Shown piece by piece: positions 1-8,237 of a stretch of 64,000 nt of DNA; the stretch's first letter is position 1, and every line of letters starts with the position of its first letter. Origin of the DNA: an uncultured Blautia sp. (GTDB taxonomy: Bacteria; Bacillota; Clostridia; Lachnospirales; Lachnospiraceae); the NCBI GenBank assembly GCA_934424575.1, contig CAKRXU010000011.1, positions 13,865-77,864 of the forward strand, given 5' to 3'. The position numbers were made by a program, and so were the translations under genes. Under the pieces are notes generated by a model, which saw only the letters and a list, made by a program, of their open reading frames with translations, did not search any database and was not told the DNA's origin.

Positions 1-1
1 C

Positions 2-1534
2 GTTTATGCAGATATCTCTGTAAAACTTGTTTCTGAGGCCGGTGTAGGTACAGTCGCAGCCGGTGTTGCAAAAGCCGGAGCACAGACAGTCCTGATATCA
101 GGATACGATGGAGGTACCGGTGCAGCACCGAGAAGTTCCATCCACAATGCAGGACTTCCGTGGGAACTTGGTCTTGCCGAGACACATCAGACTCTGATCA
201 TGAACGGACTCCGTAACCGTGTCCGCATCGAGACAGACGGTAAGCTGATGAGCGGTCGTGACGTTGCCATCGCAGCACTTCTCGGTGCAGAGGAATTCGG
301 TTTTGCGACAGCTCCGCTTGTAACCATGGGATGCGTCATGATGCGTGTCTGCAACCTGGATACCTGTCCGGTCGGTGTGGCAACACAGAACCCGGAACTT
401 CGTAAACGTTTCCGTGGAAAACCGGAATACGTAGAAAACTTCATGAGATTTATCGCCCAGGAGCTGAGAGAATATATGGCACGCCTTGGTGTTCACACTG
501 TCGATGAGATGGTAGGACGTACAGACCTCTTAAGACAGTCCGCAGAAGCTTCCCAGGCAGAGCCGCACAAAGGTAAAGTTGACTTAAGTGCGATCCTCAA
601 TAACCCATATGCCGGAAACGGACAGAAAGTGACCTTCGATCCAAAAGCAGTTTACAACTTCGAACTGGAAAAAACTCTGGATGAAAAAGTCCTTCTCAAG
701 AAATGCGGCAAAGCGATCGCCAAAGGTGAACATATCGAACTCGATGTAGACGTAACAAACACAGACCGTACCTTTGGTACGATCCTCGGTGCAGAGATCA
801 CCAGACAGACCGGCAAAGGACTTCCGGATGATACGATCGTGATCAACTGCCACGGAGCCGGCGGACAGAGCTTCGGTGCCTTTATTCCAAAAGGACTTAC
901 ACTGAACCTTACCGGTGACAGCAACGACTACTTCGGAAAGGGACTTTCCGGTGGTAAACTGATCGTCAAAGTTCCGGAAAAAGCAGCTTACAAACCGGAA
1001 GAAAACATCATCATCGGTAACGTTGCACTCTATGGTGCTACCAGCGGATATGCATTTATCAACGGTGTTGCCGGAGAACGTTTTGCAGTCCGTAACTCAG
1101 GTGCTTACGCAGTTGTAGAGGGTGTCGGCGAGCACGGATGCGAGTACATGACAGGCGGTCGTGTCGTAGTCCTCGGACGCACCGGAAAGAACTTCGCAGC
1201 AGGTATGAGCGGCGGTATCGCTTACGTACTTGATGTTGAGAACAAACTTTACAAAAACATCAACAAGGCAATGATCTCTATCGAAAAAGTAGAGAACAAA
1301 TATGATAAGAAAGAACTTCGTGATCTGATCGAAGCCCATGTTGCGGCAACAGGCTCCAAACTGGGTGCAAAAGTGCTTGCTGACTTTGATGCTTACCTGC
1401 CGCACTTTAAGAAACTGATTCCGAACGAATACAAAAAGATGCTTACACTCAGCGCCAAACTGGAAGAAAAAGGACTGACAAGTGAGCAGGCACAGATGGA
1501 AGCATTTTACGAAAGCATCGGAGCAAAGCATTAA
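2..1534 (+). CDS. gltB: Glutamate synthase large subunit, 3' part
   Basis: The C-terminal part of the large (alpha) subunit of glutamate synthase, which transfers the glutamine amide nitrogen to 2-oxoglutarate. The frame is open from the first bases, so the amidotransferase domain and most of the synthase domain lie outside the window. The remaining part has the end of the FMN barrel (GYDGGTGAAP near the start), the three-cysteine pattern C-x5-C-x4-C at bases 332-366 expected for the 3Fe-4S centre, and then the glycine-rich GXGXG helix domain from about base 640 to 1420. The ATG at 200 is internal, because the conserved sequence continues upstream of it in frame. gltD follows after 15 bp that contain a strong ribosome site. 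The assignment is secure; only the 5' end is missing. Confidence 0.96.
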   Translation, partial: VYADISVKLVSEAGVGTVAAGVAKAGAQTVLISGYDGGTGAAPRSSIHNAGLPWELGLAETHQTLIMNGLRNRVRIETDGKLMSGRDVAIAALLGAEEFGFATAPLVTMGCVMMRVCNLDTCPVGVATQNPELRKRFRGKPEYVENFMRFIAQELREYMARLGVHTVDEMVGRTDLLRQSAEASQAEPHKGKVDLSAILNNPYAGNGQKVTFDPKAVYNFELEKTLDEKVLLKKCGKAIAKGEHIELDVDVTNTDRTFGTILGAEITRQTGKGLPDDTIVINCHGAGGQSFGAFIPKGLTLNLTGDSNDYFGKGLSGGKLIVKVPEKAAYKPEENIIIGNVALYGATSGYAFINGVAGERFAVRNSGAYAVVEGVGEHGCEYMTGGRVVVLGRTGKNFAAGMSGGIAYVLDVENKLYKNINKAMISIEKVENKYDKKELRDLIEAHVAATGSKLGAKVLADFDAYLPHFKKLIPNEYKKMLTLSAKLEEKGLTSEQAQMEAFYESIGAKH

Positions 1535-1549
1535 GGAGGATGAGGAAAC

Positions 1550-3034
1550 ATGGGAAAGCCAACAGGATTTTTAGAATATAACAGAGAGACAGCCAAAGTA
1601 CTGCCGCCAAAGGTCCGGATTGCCAATTTCAATGAGTTCCGGACTCCACTCAGCAAAGAAAAACAGAAACTTCAGGGGGCACGCTGCATGGCATGCGGCG
1701 TTCCTTTCTGCCAGTCAGGAATGATGCTCGGAGGAATGGCATCCGGCTGTCCTCTGCACAACCTTGTTCCTGAGACAAACGATCTGGTATATACAGGAAA
1801 CTGGAAACAGGCATATTTGAGACTTTCCAAGACACACAGTTTTCCGGAGTTTACTTCCAGAGTGTGTCCTGCACTCTGCGAGGCAGCCTGCACCTGTAAC
1901 TTAAACGGAGAGCCGGTTTCCACAAAGGAAAACGAAAGAGCAATCATTGAGACCGCTTACAAAGAAGGCTGGGTCCAGCCGCAGAAACCGAATGTCCGCA
2001 CCGGCAAAACCATCGCCGTGATCGGAAGCGGTCCATCCGGACTTGCAGCAGCACAGCAGCTCAACAGACGAGGCCACAGCGTTACCGTTTATGAAAGAAG
2101 CGATCGTCCGGGAGGACTTCTCCGCTATGGTATCCCGAACATGAAACTGGAGAAATCTGTGATAGACAGAAGGATCCGCCTCATGGAAGAAGAGGGAGTA
2201 AAATTTGTCCTCAATACAAACGTAGGCAAGGACATCAAAGCAGAAGATCTCCTGAAACAGTATGACAGAGTTGTGCTTGCCTGCGGAGCTTCCAACCCGC
2301 GTGACATCAAAGTGCCGGGAAGAGAAGCAAAGGGGATCTATTTCGCAGTAGACTTCCTCGGAATGGTCACAAAGACACTCCTCGACAGCAACTTCGAAAA
2401 GGTTCCATATGAACTGGCAAAAGGAAAACATGTCCTCGTCATCGGTGGTGGTGACACAGGAAATGACTGCGTAGGAACTTCTGTCCGTCTGGGAGCAAAA
2501 TCCGTGACCCAGCTTGAGATGATGCCGAAGCCGCCGGTTGAGCGTGCAGCAAACAACCCGTGGCCGCAGTGGCCGAGAGTCCTCAAGACAGACTATGGCC
2601 AGGAAGAAGCGATCGCAGTCTTCGGACATGATCCACGAATCTATCAGACAACCGTTACAGAATTTATCGCTGACAAAAAAGGCAATGTGTGCAAGGCAAA
2701 GATCGTAGACCTCAAATCACAAAAAGATGAAAAGACTGGAAGAATGATGATGGTTCCGGTTGAGGGAAGCGAGAAAGTGATCCCTGCAGACCTGGTCCTG
2801 ATCGCAGCAGGATTCCTCGGAAGCCAGAAATATGTAACAGATGCATTCCACGTAGCACTCAACGGAAGAACAAACGTTGAGACAAAACCGGATGCTTACG
2901 CAACTTCCGTACCGAGAGTCTTCACAGCCGGCGACATGCACAGAGGACAGTCTCTGGTCGTATGGGCGATCCGCGAAGGCCGTGAAGCCGCCAGAGCCGT
3001 AGATGAATCCCTGATGGGCTATACAAATCTCTGA
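1550..3034 (+). CDS. gltD: Glutamate synthase small subunit
   Basis: A 494-residue beta subunit of NADPH-dependent glutamate synthase, which takes electrons from NAD(P)H and passes them to GltB. The N-terminus has a cysteine-rich 4Fe-4S region (ARCMACGVPFC, then GCPLHN and further Cys at residues 45-125). An FAD-binding GxGxxG (VIGSGPSGLAAA, about residue 155) and an NAD(P)H-binding GxGxxG (VIGGGDTGND, about residue 300) follow. The length is normal for the family. The start is fixed by GGAGGATGAGG just upstream. It forms an operon with gltB; the hairpin in the glnA leader 53 bp downstream is the only terminator candidate for gltBD. Confidence 0.96.
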   Translation: MGKPTGFLEYNRETAKVLPPKVRIANFNEFRTPLSKEKQKLQGARCMACGVPFCQSGMMLGGMASGCPLHNLVPETNDLVYTGNWKQAYLRLSKTHSFPEFTSRVCPALCEAACTCNLNGEPVSTKENERAIIETAYKEGWVQPQKPNVRTGKTIAVIGSGPSGLAAAQQLNRRGHSVTVYERSDRPGGLLRYGIPNMKLEKSVIDRRIRLMEEEGVKFVLNTNVGKDIKAEDLLKQYDRVVLACGASNPRDIKVPGREAKGIYFAVDFLGMVTKTLLDSNFEKVPYELAKGKHVLVIGGGDTGNDCVGTSVRLGAKSVTQLEMMPKPPVERAANNPWPQWPRVLKTDYGQEEAIAVFGHDPRIYQTTVTEFIADKKGNVCKAKIVDLKSQKDEKTGRMMMVPVEGSEKVIPADLVLIAAGFLGSQKYVTDAFHVALNGRTNVETKPDAYATSVPRVFTAGDMHRGQSLVVWAIREGREAARAVDESLMGYTNL

Positions 3035-3043
3035 AAAAAGACG

Positions 3044-3072
3044 TTGACAAAGACCATGCCGGTTGCTATAAT
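3044..3072 (+). promoter_or_regulatory. Sigma-A-type promoter of glnA
   Basis: TTGACA (3044-3049), a 17-bp spacer and TATAAT (3067-3072) match the housekeeping consensus exactly. Transcription should begin near 3079-3080, only about 8 nt before the terminator-like hairpin at 3088. Confidence 0.85.
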
Positions 3073-3087
3073 ACCTGCATGAACAAG

Positions 3088-3131
3088 GGCGTTCTTTTGG
3101 AGGGTAAACCTTCCGAAAGTACGCCTTTTTT
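3088..3131 (+). terminator. Terminator-like attenuator in the glnA leader
   Basis: GGCGT (3088-3092) pairs with ACGCC (3121-3125). After one T/T mismatch an inner 11-bp stem (3094-3104 with 3109-3119, two G-U pairs) closes a TAAA loop. Six T follow at once. This has the form of an intrinsic terminator, placed between the glnA promoter and the glnA start. It can end gltBD readthrough and also attenuate glnA. Antitermination by the downstream ANTAR protein is an inference: the leader is too short for an obvious dual-hairpin ANTAR site and the loop lacks the usual A1/G4 hexaloop. Confidence 0.8.
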
Positions 3132-3164
3132 GTATTTAGTTTTAATAGATAAGGAGAGAATGGC

Positions 3165-4472
3165 ATGGGGAATTATACCAGAGAAGAAATATTACAGATG
3201 GTTGAGGAGGAAGACGTAGAATTCATCCGCCTTCAGTTTACTGATATGTTCGGTGCTATCAAAAATATCGCTGTTACGACCCGGGAACTTCCCCGTGCGT
3301 TGGACAACCAGTGCATCATCAACGGAGAACAGATCGCGGGAATGGATCTTGAGAATGGCTCAGATCTCTATCTCCGCCCGGTTCTGGATACTTTTGCGAT
3401 CCTTCCGTGGAGACCGCAGCAGGGAAAAGTTGCGAGAATGATCTGCGATCTCTACTGGCCGGATGGTACACCATACAAAAACAGCCCGAGATATATTCTT
3501 GAGAGAGTAGCCGAAGAGGCGGAGCAGGAAGGATATACCTGCTACATTGACCCGGAGTGTGAATTTTTCCTTTTCCACACAGACGACAATGGCAATCCGA
3601 CAACTGTAACACATGAGAAAGCAGGATACCTGGACATGAGTCCGCTGGATCTTGGCGAGAATGCAAGACGTGACATGGTGCTGACACTCGAAGATATGGG
3701 AATGGAAGTAGAATCCTCCCATCATGAGGCAGCTCCGGCACAGCATGAGATTGATTTCAGCTATGGCGAGATGCGTGATATCGCAGACTGCATCATGACA
3801 TTCAAGATGGCAGTCCGTATTGTTGCAAAACGTCATGGACTTCATGCGACTTTTATGCCGAAGCCAAGAGCAGAAGTAAATGGTTCCGGAATGCACATCC
3901 AGTTTTCTGTATTCAAAAATGGAAGGAATCTGTTTGAAGACGCAGATCATCCGGGAGAATTAAGTGAAGAGGCACGTTATTTTATTGGAGGGCTTCTTGC
4001 ACACAGCAGGGAAATGGCACTGATCACCAATCCTCTTGTGAATTCCTACAAGCGTCTTGTTCCGGGATATGATGCACCGACAGAACTTACCTGGACAGAA
4101 AACAATCAGAATTCACTCGTCCGTATCCCTGTAACAAGAGGAGAGGGAACAAGAGTGGAACTGAGAAGCCCGGATGCATCTTCCAATCCATACCTGGTGT
4201 TTGCAGTATGTCTTGCAGCCGGACTGGATGGAATTCGAAACAAAATTTCTCCTACAAAATCGTCAAATATCGCAACACAGGATCAGGAGACCGAGCATCT
4301 TCCGGAAACACTCAAAGATGCGATCGAACTTTTTGAAAACAGCACCTGGATCCGGGGAATACTGGGCGAAGAATTCTGCAGGACTTATCTTGCACAGAAG
4401 AAAGATGAGTGGCTGCGCTATACCAGACAGGTAACTGACTGGGAAGTAGAGGAATACCTGTATCGCCTGTAA
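3165..4472 (+). CDS. glnA: Glutamine synthetase type I
   Basis: A 435-residue GSI that makes glutamine from glutamate, ammonia and ATP in the cytoplasm. An N-terminal beta-grasp region (residues 1-95) is followed by the catalytic domain. It has the metal and ATP site segments NGSGMHIQ (about residue 245) and the Arg-containing KRLVPGYDAP (about residue 300). The length is close to the GSI-alpha type, with no insertion typical of GSI-beta. The start is set by AAGGAGA at 3151-3157; an ATG at 3160 is in another frame. It lies between gltBD and an ANTAR regulator gene, as in several clostridia. Control by its own attenuated promoter is likely. Confidence 0.95.
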   Translation: MGNYTREEILQMVEEEDVEFIRLQFTDMFGAIKNIAVTTRELPRALDNQCIINGEQIAGMDLENGSDLYLRPVLDTFAILPWRPQQGKVARMICDLYWPDGTPYKNSPRYILERVAEEAEQEGYTCYIDPECEFFLFHTDDNGNPTTVTHEKAGYLDMSPLDLGENARRDMVLTLEDMGMEVESSHHEAAPAQHEIDFSYGEMRDIADCIMTFKMAVRIVAKRHGLHATFMPKPRAEVNGSGMHIQFSVFKNGRNLFEDADHPGELSEEARYFIGGLLAHSREMALITNPLVNSYKRLVPGYDAPTELTWTENNQNSLVRIPVTRGEGTRVELRSPDASSNPYLVFAVCLAAGLDGIRNKISPTKSSNIATQDQETEHLPETLKDAIELFENSTWIRGILGEEFCRTYLAQKKDEWLRYTRQVTDWEVEEYLYRL

Positions 4473-4502
4473 GCATAAGACAAAAAATAGGAGAACACTT
4501 GT

Positions 4503-5051
4503 ATGAGCAGCATTGTGATCGCATTACCCAAAATCGAAGATGCCAGAAAAATCCGTGCGGTTCTGGAACGGCACGGATTTACCGTTGCATCTGTATGTAC
4601 AACCGCATCAAATGCTCTGTCAAGTGCTTCCGAACTTGGAAGCGGCGTACTGATCTGCAGTCATCGGCTTCCGGATATGAATTATCTTGATCTTTCAGAG
4701 TGTATGCCAAGAGATTTTGAAATGCTGCTTCTTGCGTCTGCGAGAGTGATCTGTGAAGTGCCGACATCGATCCTGTCGGTACAGATGCCTGTCAAGGCAA
4801 GTGATCTTGTCAATACGGTAAATATGATCCTGACGCAGCAGGAGCGGAGAAAAAGAAAAGAAAAAAAGAAACCGAAGGCACGGTCCTGGAAAGAACAGAA
4901 TTATATATCCAATGCAAAAATGATGCTGATGCAGCGAAATCATTTAAGTGAAGATGAAGCCTACCGTTATATCCAGAAATCCAGTATGGATTCCGGAACG
5001 AACATGGTAGAAACAGCACAGATGCTATTGATGCTTTTATATGATGAATAA
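4503..5051 (+). CDS. ANTAR-domain RNA-binding regulator, degenerate receiver
   Basis: A 182-residue protein. Residues 1-110 have the size and pattern of a response-regulator receiver, but the phosphoacceptor position reads CSHRLPDM, which puts Ser where Asp is expected. The acidic pair after beta-1 is also absent (IALPKIED). A basic linker (about residues 115-128, Lys/Arg-rich) leads into an ANTAR domain (about 130-180, AKMMLMQ...SEDEAYRYIQ). ANTAR domains bind paired RNA hairpins and prevent termination; glnA-linked members in clostridia are often called GlnR. The gene sits 30 bp after glnA, whose leader carries a terminator-like hairpin, so glnA is the natural candidate target. The missing Asp suggests control by ligand or partner, not phosphorylation. 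Confidence 0.85.
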   Translation: MSSIVIALPKIEDARKIRAVLERHGFTVASVCTTASNALSSASELGSGVLICSHRLPDMNYLDLSECMPRDFEMLLLASARVICEVPTSILSVQMPVKASDLVNTVNMILTQQERRKRKEKKKPKARSWKEQNYISNAKMMLMQRNHLSEDEAYRYIQKSSMDSGTNMVETAQMLLMLLYDE

Positions 5052-5106
5052 TAAAAATAAAATGATAAAAAACTTTTAAGAGACTTAATATATGGAGGAT
5101 GAGGAA

Positions 5107-6438
5107 ATGGAGTTTTTGGATGGTACATGGAAAAAAGAAGTTACTTCGTGGGAAGCACTGTTAGGAGAGGAACTTCTGGATCAGGAAGTTGTTCTGGAGG
5201 GAGCCGTTCACAGCATCCGAAATATGGGCGATGTTGCGTTCGTGATCCTCAGAAGAAGAGAGGGACTTTTTCAGACTGTTTTTGAAAATGAAAAAGCAAA
5301 CTTTTCCATTCATGATCTCAAAGAGGCAATGACACTTCGCGTGAAAGGAATCCTGAATGCAGAAGAACGTGCGCCTCATGGAAGAGAGATCCGCATCAGA
5401 GAAATTGAGATCCTGTCACAGCCGGCAGAACCGATGCCGCTGGCGATCGACAAATGGAAATTAAACACATCTCTGGAGGCAAAACTGAATTTACGTCCGA
5501 TCGCACTCCGTAACATCCAGGAACGTTCCAAATTCAAGATCCAGGAAGCGCTGACACGTGCTTTCCGTGATTACCTCTATGAGAACGGTTTCACAGAGAT
5601 CCACACACCGAAGATCGGTGCAAGAGGAGCCGAGGGTGGAGCAAACCTTTTCAAATTCAGCTACTTCCACAAACCGGCAGTCCTCGCACAGAGCCCGCAG
5701 TTCTACAAACAGATGATGGTCGGTGTGTTTGACAGAGTATTTGAGACAGGACCGGTATTCCGTGCAGAGAAACACAACACCAAACGTCACTTAAACGAAT
5801 ATACCAGCCTTGACTTTGAGATGGGATACATCGACAGCTTCGAAGAGATCATGGCAATGGAAACAGGATTTCTTCAGTATGCAGTAGCACTTCTTCAGAA
5901 AGACTACGCAAAGGAACTTCAGATCCTTAAAGTACAGCTTCCAAAAGTAGACAAGATCCCGGCAGTCCGTTTTGACAAAGCCAAAGAACTGGTTTCTGAG
6001 AAATATAACCGTAAGATCCGCAACCCATACGATCTGGAGCCGGAAGAAGAAGCTCTGATCGGAAGGTATTTCAAAGAAGAATACGATGCGGACTTTGTAT
6101 TTGTAACTCATTATCCGTCCAAGAAACGTCCGTTCTACGCAATGGATGATCCGAGTGATGAGAAGTTTACCTTAAGTTTTGACCTTCTTTTCCACGGACT
6201 GGAAGTAACGACCGGCGGACAGAGAATCCATGACTACGATCAGCTCAAAGCCAAGATCGCAGCAAGAGGCATGGAAGAAGAAGGAATGGAGCAGTATCTG
6301 GATACCTTCAAACATGGCATGCCGCCACATGGAGGACTTGGTATTGGTCTGGAACGTCTGACCATGCAGCTTCTTGGAGAAGAAAACGTCCGTGAAGCGT
6401 GTCTGTTCCCGAGAGACCTGAACAGACTGGAGCCGTAA
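5107..6438 (+). CDS. aspS: Aspartyl-tRNA synthetase, archaeal-type, probably non-discriminating
   Basis: A 443-residue class II synthetase of the archaeal/eukaryotic AspRS2 form: an N-terminal OB fold (residues 15-100), the catalytic core, and no bacterial GAD insertion. Motif 2 is seen as TGPVFRAEKHNTKRHLNE and motif 3 as GGLGIGLERL near the C-terminus. In the OB fold the sequence GAVHSI places His at the position that, from published archaeal work as I recall it, marks enzymes able to charge both tRNA-Asp and tRNA-Asn. The gatCAB genes follow directly, fitting Asp-tRNA-Asn as substrate for amidation. The ATG at 5107 is preferred over 5092, because GGAGGA at 5094-5099 would overlap the latter. 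Confidence 0.9.
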   Translation: MEFLDGTWKKEVTSWEALLGEELLDQEVVLEGAVHSIRNMGDVAFVILRRREGLFQTVFENEKANFSIHDLKEAMTLRVKGILNAEERAPHGREIRIREIEILSQPAEPMPLAIDKWKLNTSLEAKLNLRPIALRNIQERSKFKIQEALTRAFRDYLYENGFTEIHTPKIGARGAEGGANLFKFSYFHKPAVLAQSPQFYKQMMVGVFDRVFETGPVFRAEKHNTKRHLNEYTSLDFEMGYIDSFEEIMAMETGFLQYAVALLQKDYAKELQILKVQLPKVDKIPAVRFDKAKELVSEKYNRKIRNPYDLEPEEEALIGRYFKEEYDADFVFVTHYPSKKRPFYAMDDPSDEKFTLSFDLLFHGLEVTTGGQRIHDYDQLKAKIAARGMEEEGMEQYLDTFKHGMPPHGGLGIGLERLTMQLLGEENVREACLFPRDLNRLEP

Positions 6439-6457
6439 GAGAAGGAGGAAAAGTCAG

Positions 6458-6751
6458 ATGGCAAAGATCATAGATGACGAAACAATCGAAAACGTATGCA
6501 TCCTCGCAAAACTTTCCTTAAGTGAGGAAGCCAAGGAAAAAGCAAAGCAGGACATGCAGAAAATGCTGGATTATGTAGAAAAACTGGACGAACTGGATAC
6601 AGATGGCGTGGAGCCTCTGTCCCATATCTTTGGTGATGAAAATGTATTCCGTGATGACGTTGTGACAAACGGAGACAACAAAGAAGCAATGCTTGCAAAC
6701 GCACCAAAGGAAAAAGAAGGACAGTATCAGGTACCGAAGACCATAGGATAG
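6458..6751 (+). CDS. gatC: Asp/Glu-tRNA amidotransferase subunit C
   Basis: A 97-residue GatC, the small strap subunit that holds GatA and GatB together in the tRNA-dependent amidotransferase. It has the typical helical N-terminus (ENVCILAKLSLSEEAKEK), a central LDTDGVEPLSH motif and FRDD near residue 67. It lies 19 bp after aspS behind GAAGGAGG and is followed by gatA, with the stop codon inside the gatA ribosome site. Length and order are typical. Confidence 0.95.
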   Translation: MAKIIDDETIENVCILAKLSLSEEAKEKAKQDMQKMLDYVEKLDELDTDGVEPLSHIFGDENVFRDDVVTNGDNKEAMLANAPKEKEGQYQVPKTIG

Positions 6752-6761
6752 GAGAATGAGG

Positions 6762-8237
6762 ATGGAACTGCAGACGATGACAGCCCTGGAGCTGTCAAAA
6801 AAGATCAGACAGCGTCAGGTCAAAGTAGCAGACGGTGTCAAAGAGGTTTTTGATCAGATAGAGAAAAAAGAGGGTAAAGTACACGCATATCTTGACCTTT
6901 ATAAGAAAGACGCTCTTGCAAGAGCAAAAGAAGTCGAAAAAGGAATCATGGACGGCACCTACACCGGACCGCTCGCCGGAGTGCCGATCGCAGTCAAAGA
7001 CAACATTTGTATCAAAGGCAAAAAAACAACCTGTGCATCAAAAATATTAGAGAACTTCGTACCACAGTATAACGCAGAAGTCATCGACCGTCTGGAAAAA
7101 GCCGGAATGATCGTGATCGGAAAGACCAACATGGACGAGTTCGCCATGGGAAGTACCACAGAAACTTCTGCTTGCGGTGTGACAAGAAACCCGTGGAATC
7201 TGGAACACGTTCCGGGAGGTTCTTCCGGTGGTTCCTGTGCGGCAGTAGCAGCAGGAGAAGCCTTTATGGCTTTAGGTTCTGACACCGGCGGTTCTATCCG
7301 TCAGCCAAGTTCTTTCTGCGGTGTGACCGGAATCAAACCGACTTACGGAACTGTATCCCGTTATGGACTGGTAGCCTATGCTTCCTCTCTTGACCAGATC
7401 GGACCGGTCGGAAAAGACGTGGCAGACTGTGCCGCACTTCTTGAAGTGATCGCAGGACATGACCCGAAAGACAGCACTTCCCTCGACCGCAAAGACCTTG
7501 ATTTCTCAAAGAGCATTGAGGAGAAGAAACTTCTCGGAATGAAGTTCGGCGTGCCGAAAGAATTCCTCGCCAAAGGTCTTGATCCGGAAGTCAAAGATGC
7601 TTTTATGGAGACTCTCAAAGTCCTCACCTCACAGGGCGCGATCGTAGAATTTTTCTCCGTAGAGACAATGGAATATATGATACCTGCCTATTATATCATC
7701 GCCAGTGCGGAGGCCAGCTCCAACCTGGAACGTTTCGATGGTGTAAAATACGGCTATCGTGCAGCAGAGTACGAGGGACTTCACGATATGTACAAAAAGA
7801 CCAGAACAGAAGGATTCGGTGAGGAAGTCAAACGCCGTATCATGCTTGGTTCCTTCGTTTTAAGTTCCGGTTATTACGATGCCTATTACCTGAAAGCACT
7901 TCGTACCAAAGCCCTGATCAAACAGGAATTCGACCGTGCTTTTGATAAATACGATGTGATCCTTGCGCCGGCTGCTCCGTACACAGCACCAAAGATCGGA
8001 GAAAGCCTCAAGGACCCGCTTGCCATGTATCTTGGCGATATCTATACCGTTGCCGTCAACCTCTGCGGTCTGCCAGGAATCACCGTTCCGTGCGGACAGG
8101 ACAAGGCAGGCATGCCGATCGGTATCCAGATGATCGGAAACTGCTTCGGAGAACACAAGATCCTCCGTGCAGCGGCTGCTTATGAAGCAGAAAGAGGGGC
8201 ATTCCCGACTCCTCTGAAAGGAGGCAAAGAGGCATGA
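6762..8237 (+). CDS. gatA: Asp/Glu-tRNA amidotransferase subunit A
   Basis: A 491-residue amidase-signature enzyme that releases ammonia from glutamine for the GatB active site. The amidase catalytic triad is visible: Lys in VAVKDN (about residue 77), then the Ser-rich GGSSGGSCAAVAAGEA and the nucleophile Ser in SDTGGSIRQPSSFCG (residues 150-185). The ATG at 6762 is preferred over 6756, because AGGAGA at 6750-6755 abuts the earlier codon. Its stop overlaps the gatB start by ATGA, showing translational coupling. Confidence 0.96.
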   Translation: MELQTMTALELSKKIRQRQVKVADGVKEVFDQIEKKEGKVHAYLDLYKKDALARAKEVEKGIMDGTYTGPLAGVPIAVKDNICIKGKKTTCASKILENFVPQYNAEVIDRLEKAGMIVIGKTNMDEFAMGSTTETSACGVTRNPWNLEHVPGGSSGGSCAAVAAGEAFMALGSDTGGSIRQPSSFCGVTGIKPTYGTVSRYGLVAYASSLDQIGPVGKDVADCAALLEVIAGHDPKDSTSLDRKDLDFSKSIEEKKLLGMKFGVPKEFLAKGLDPEVKDAFMETLKVLTSQGAIVEFFSVETMEYMIPAYYIIASAEASSNLERFDGVKYGYRAAEYEGLHDMYKKTRTEGFGEEVKRRIMLGSFVLSSGYYDAYYLKALRTKALIKQEFDRAFDKYDVILAPAAPYTAPKIGESLKDPLAMYLGDIYTVAVNLCGLPGITVPCGQDKAGMPIGIQMIGNCFGEHKILRAAAAYEAERGAFPTPLKGGKEA

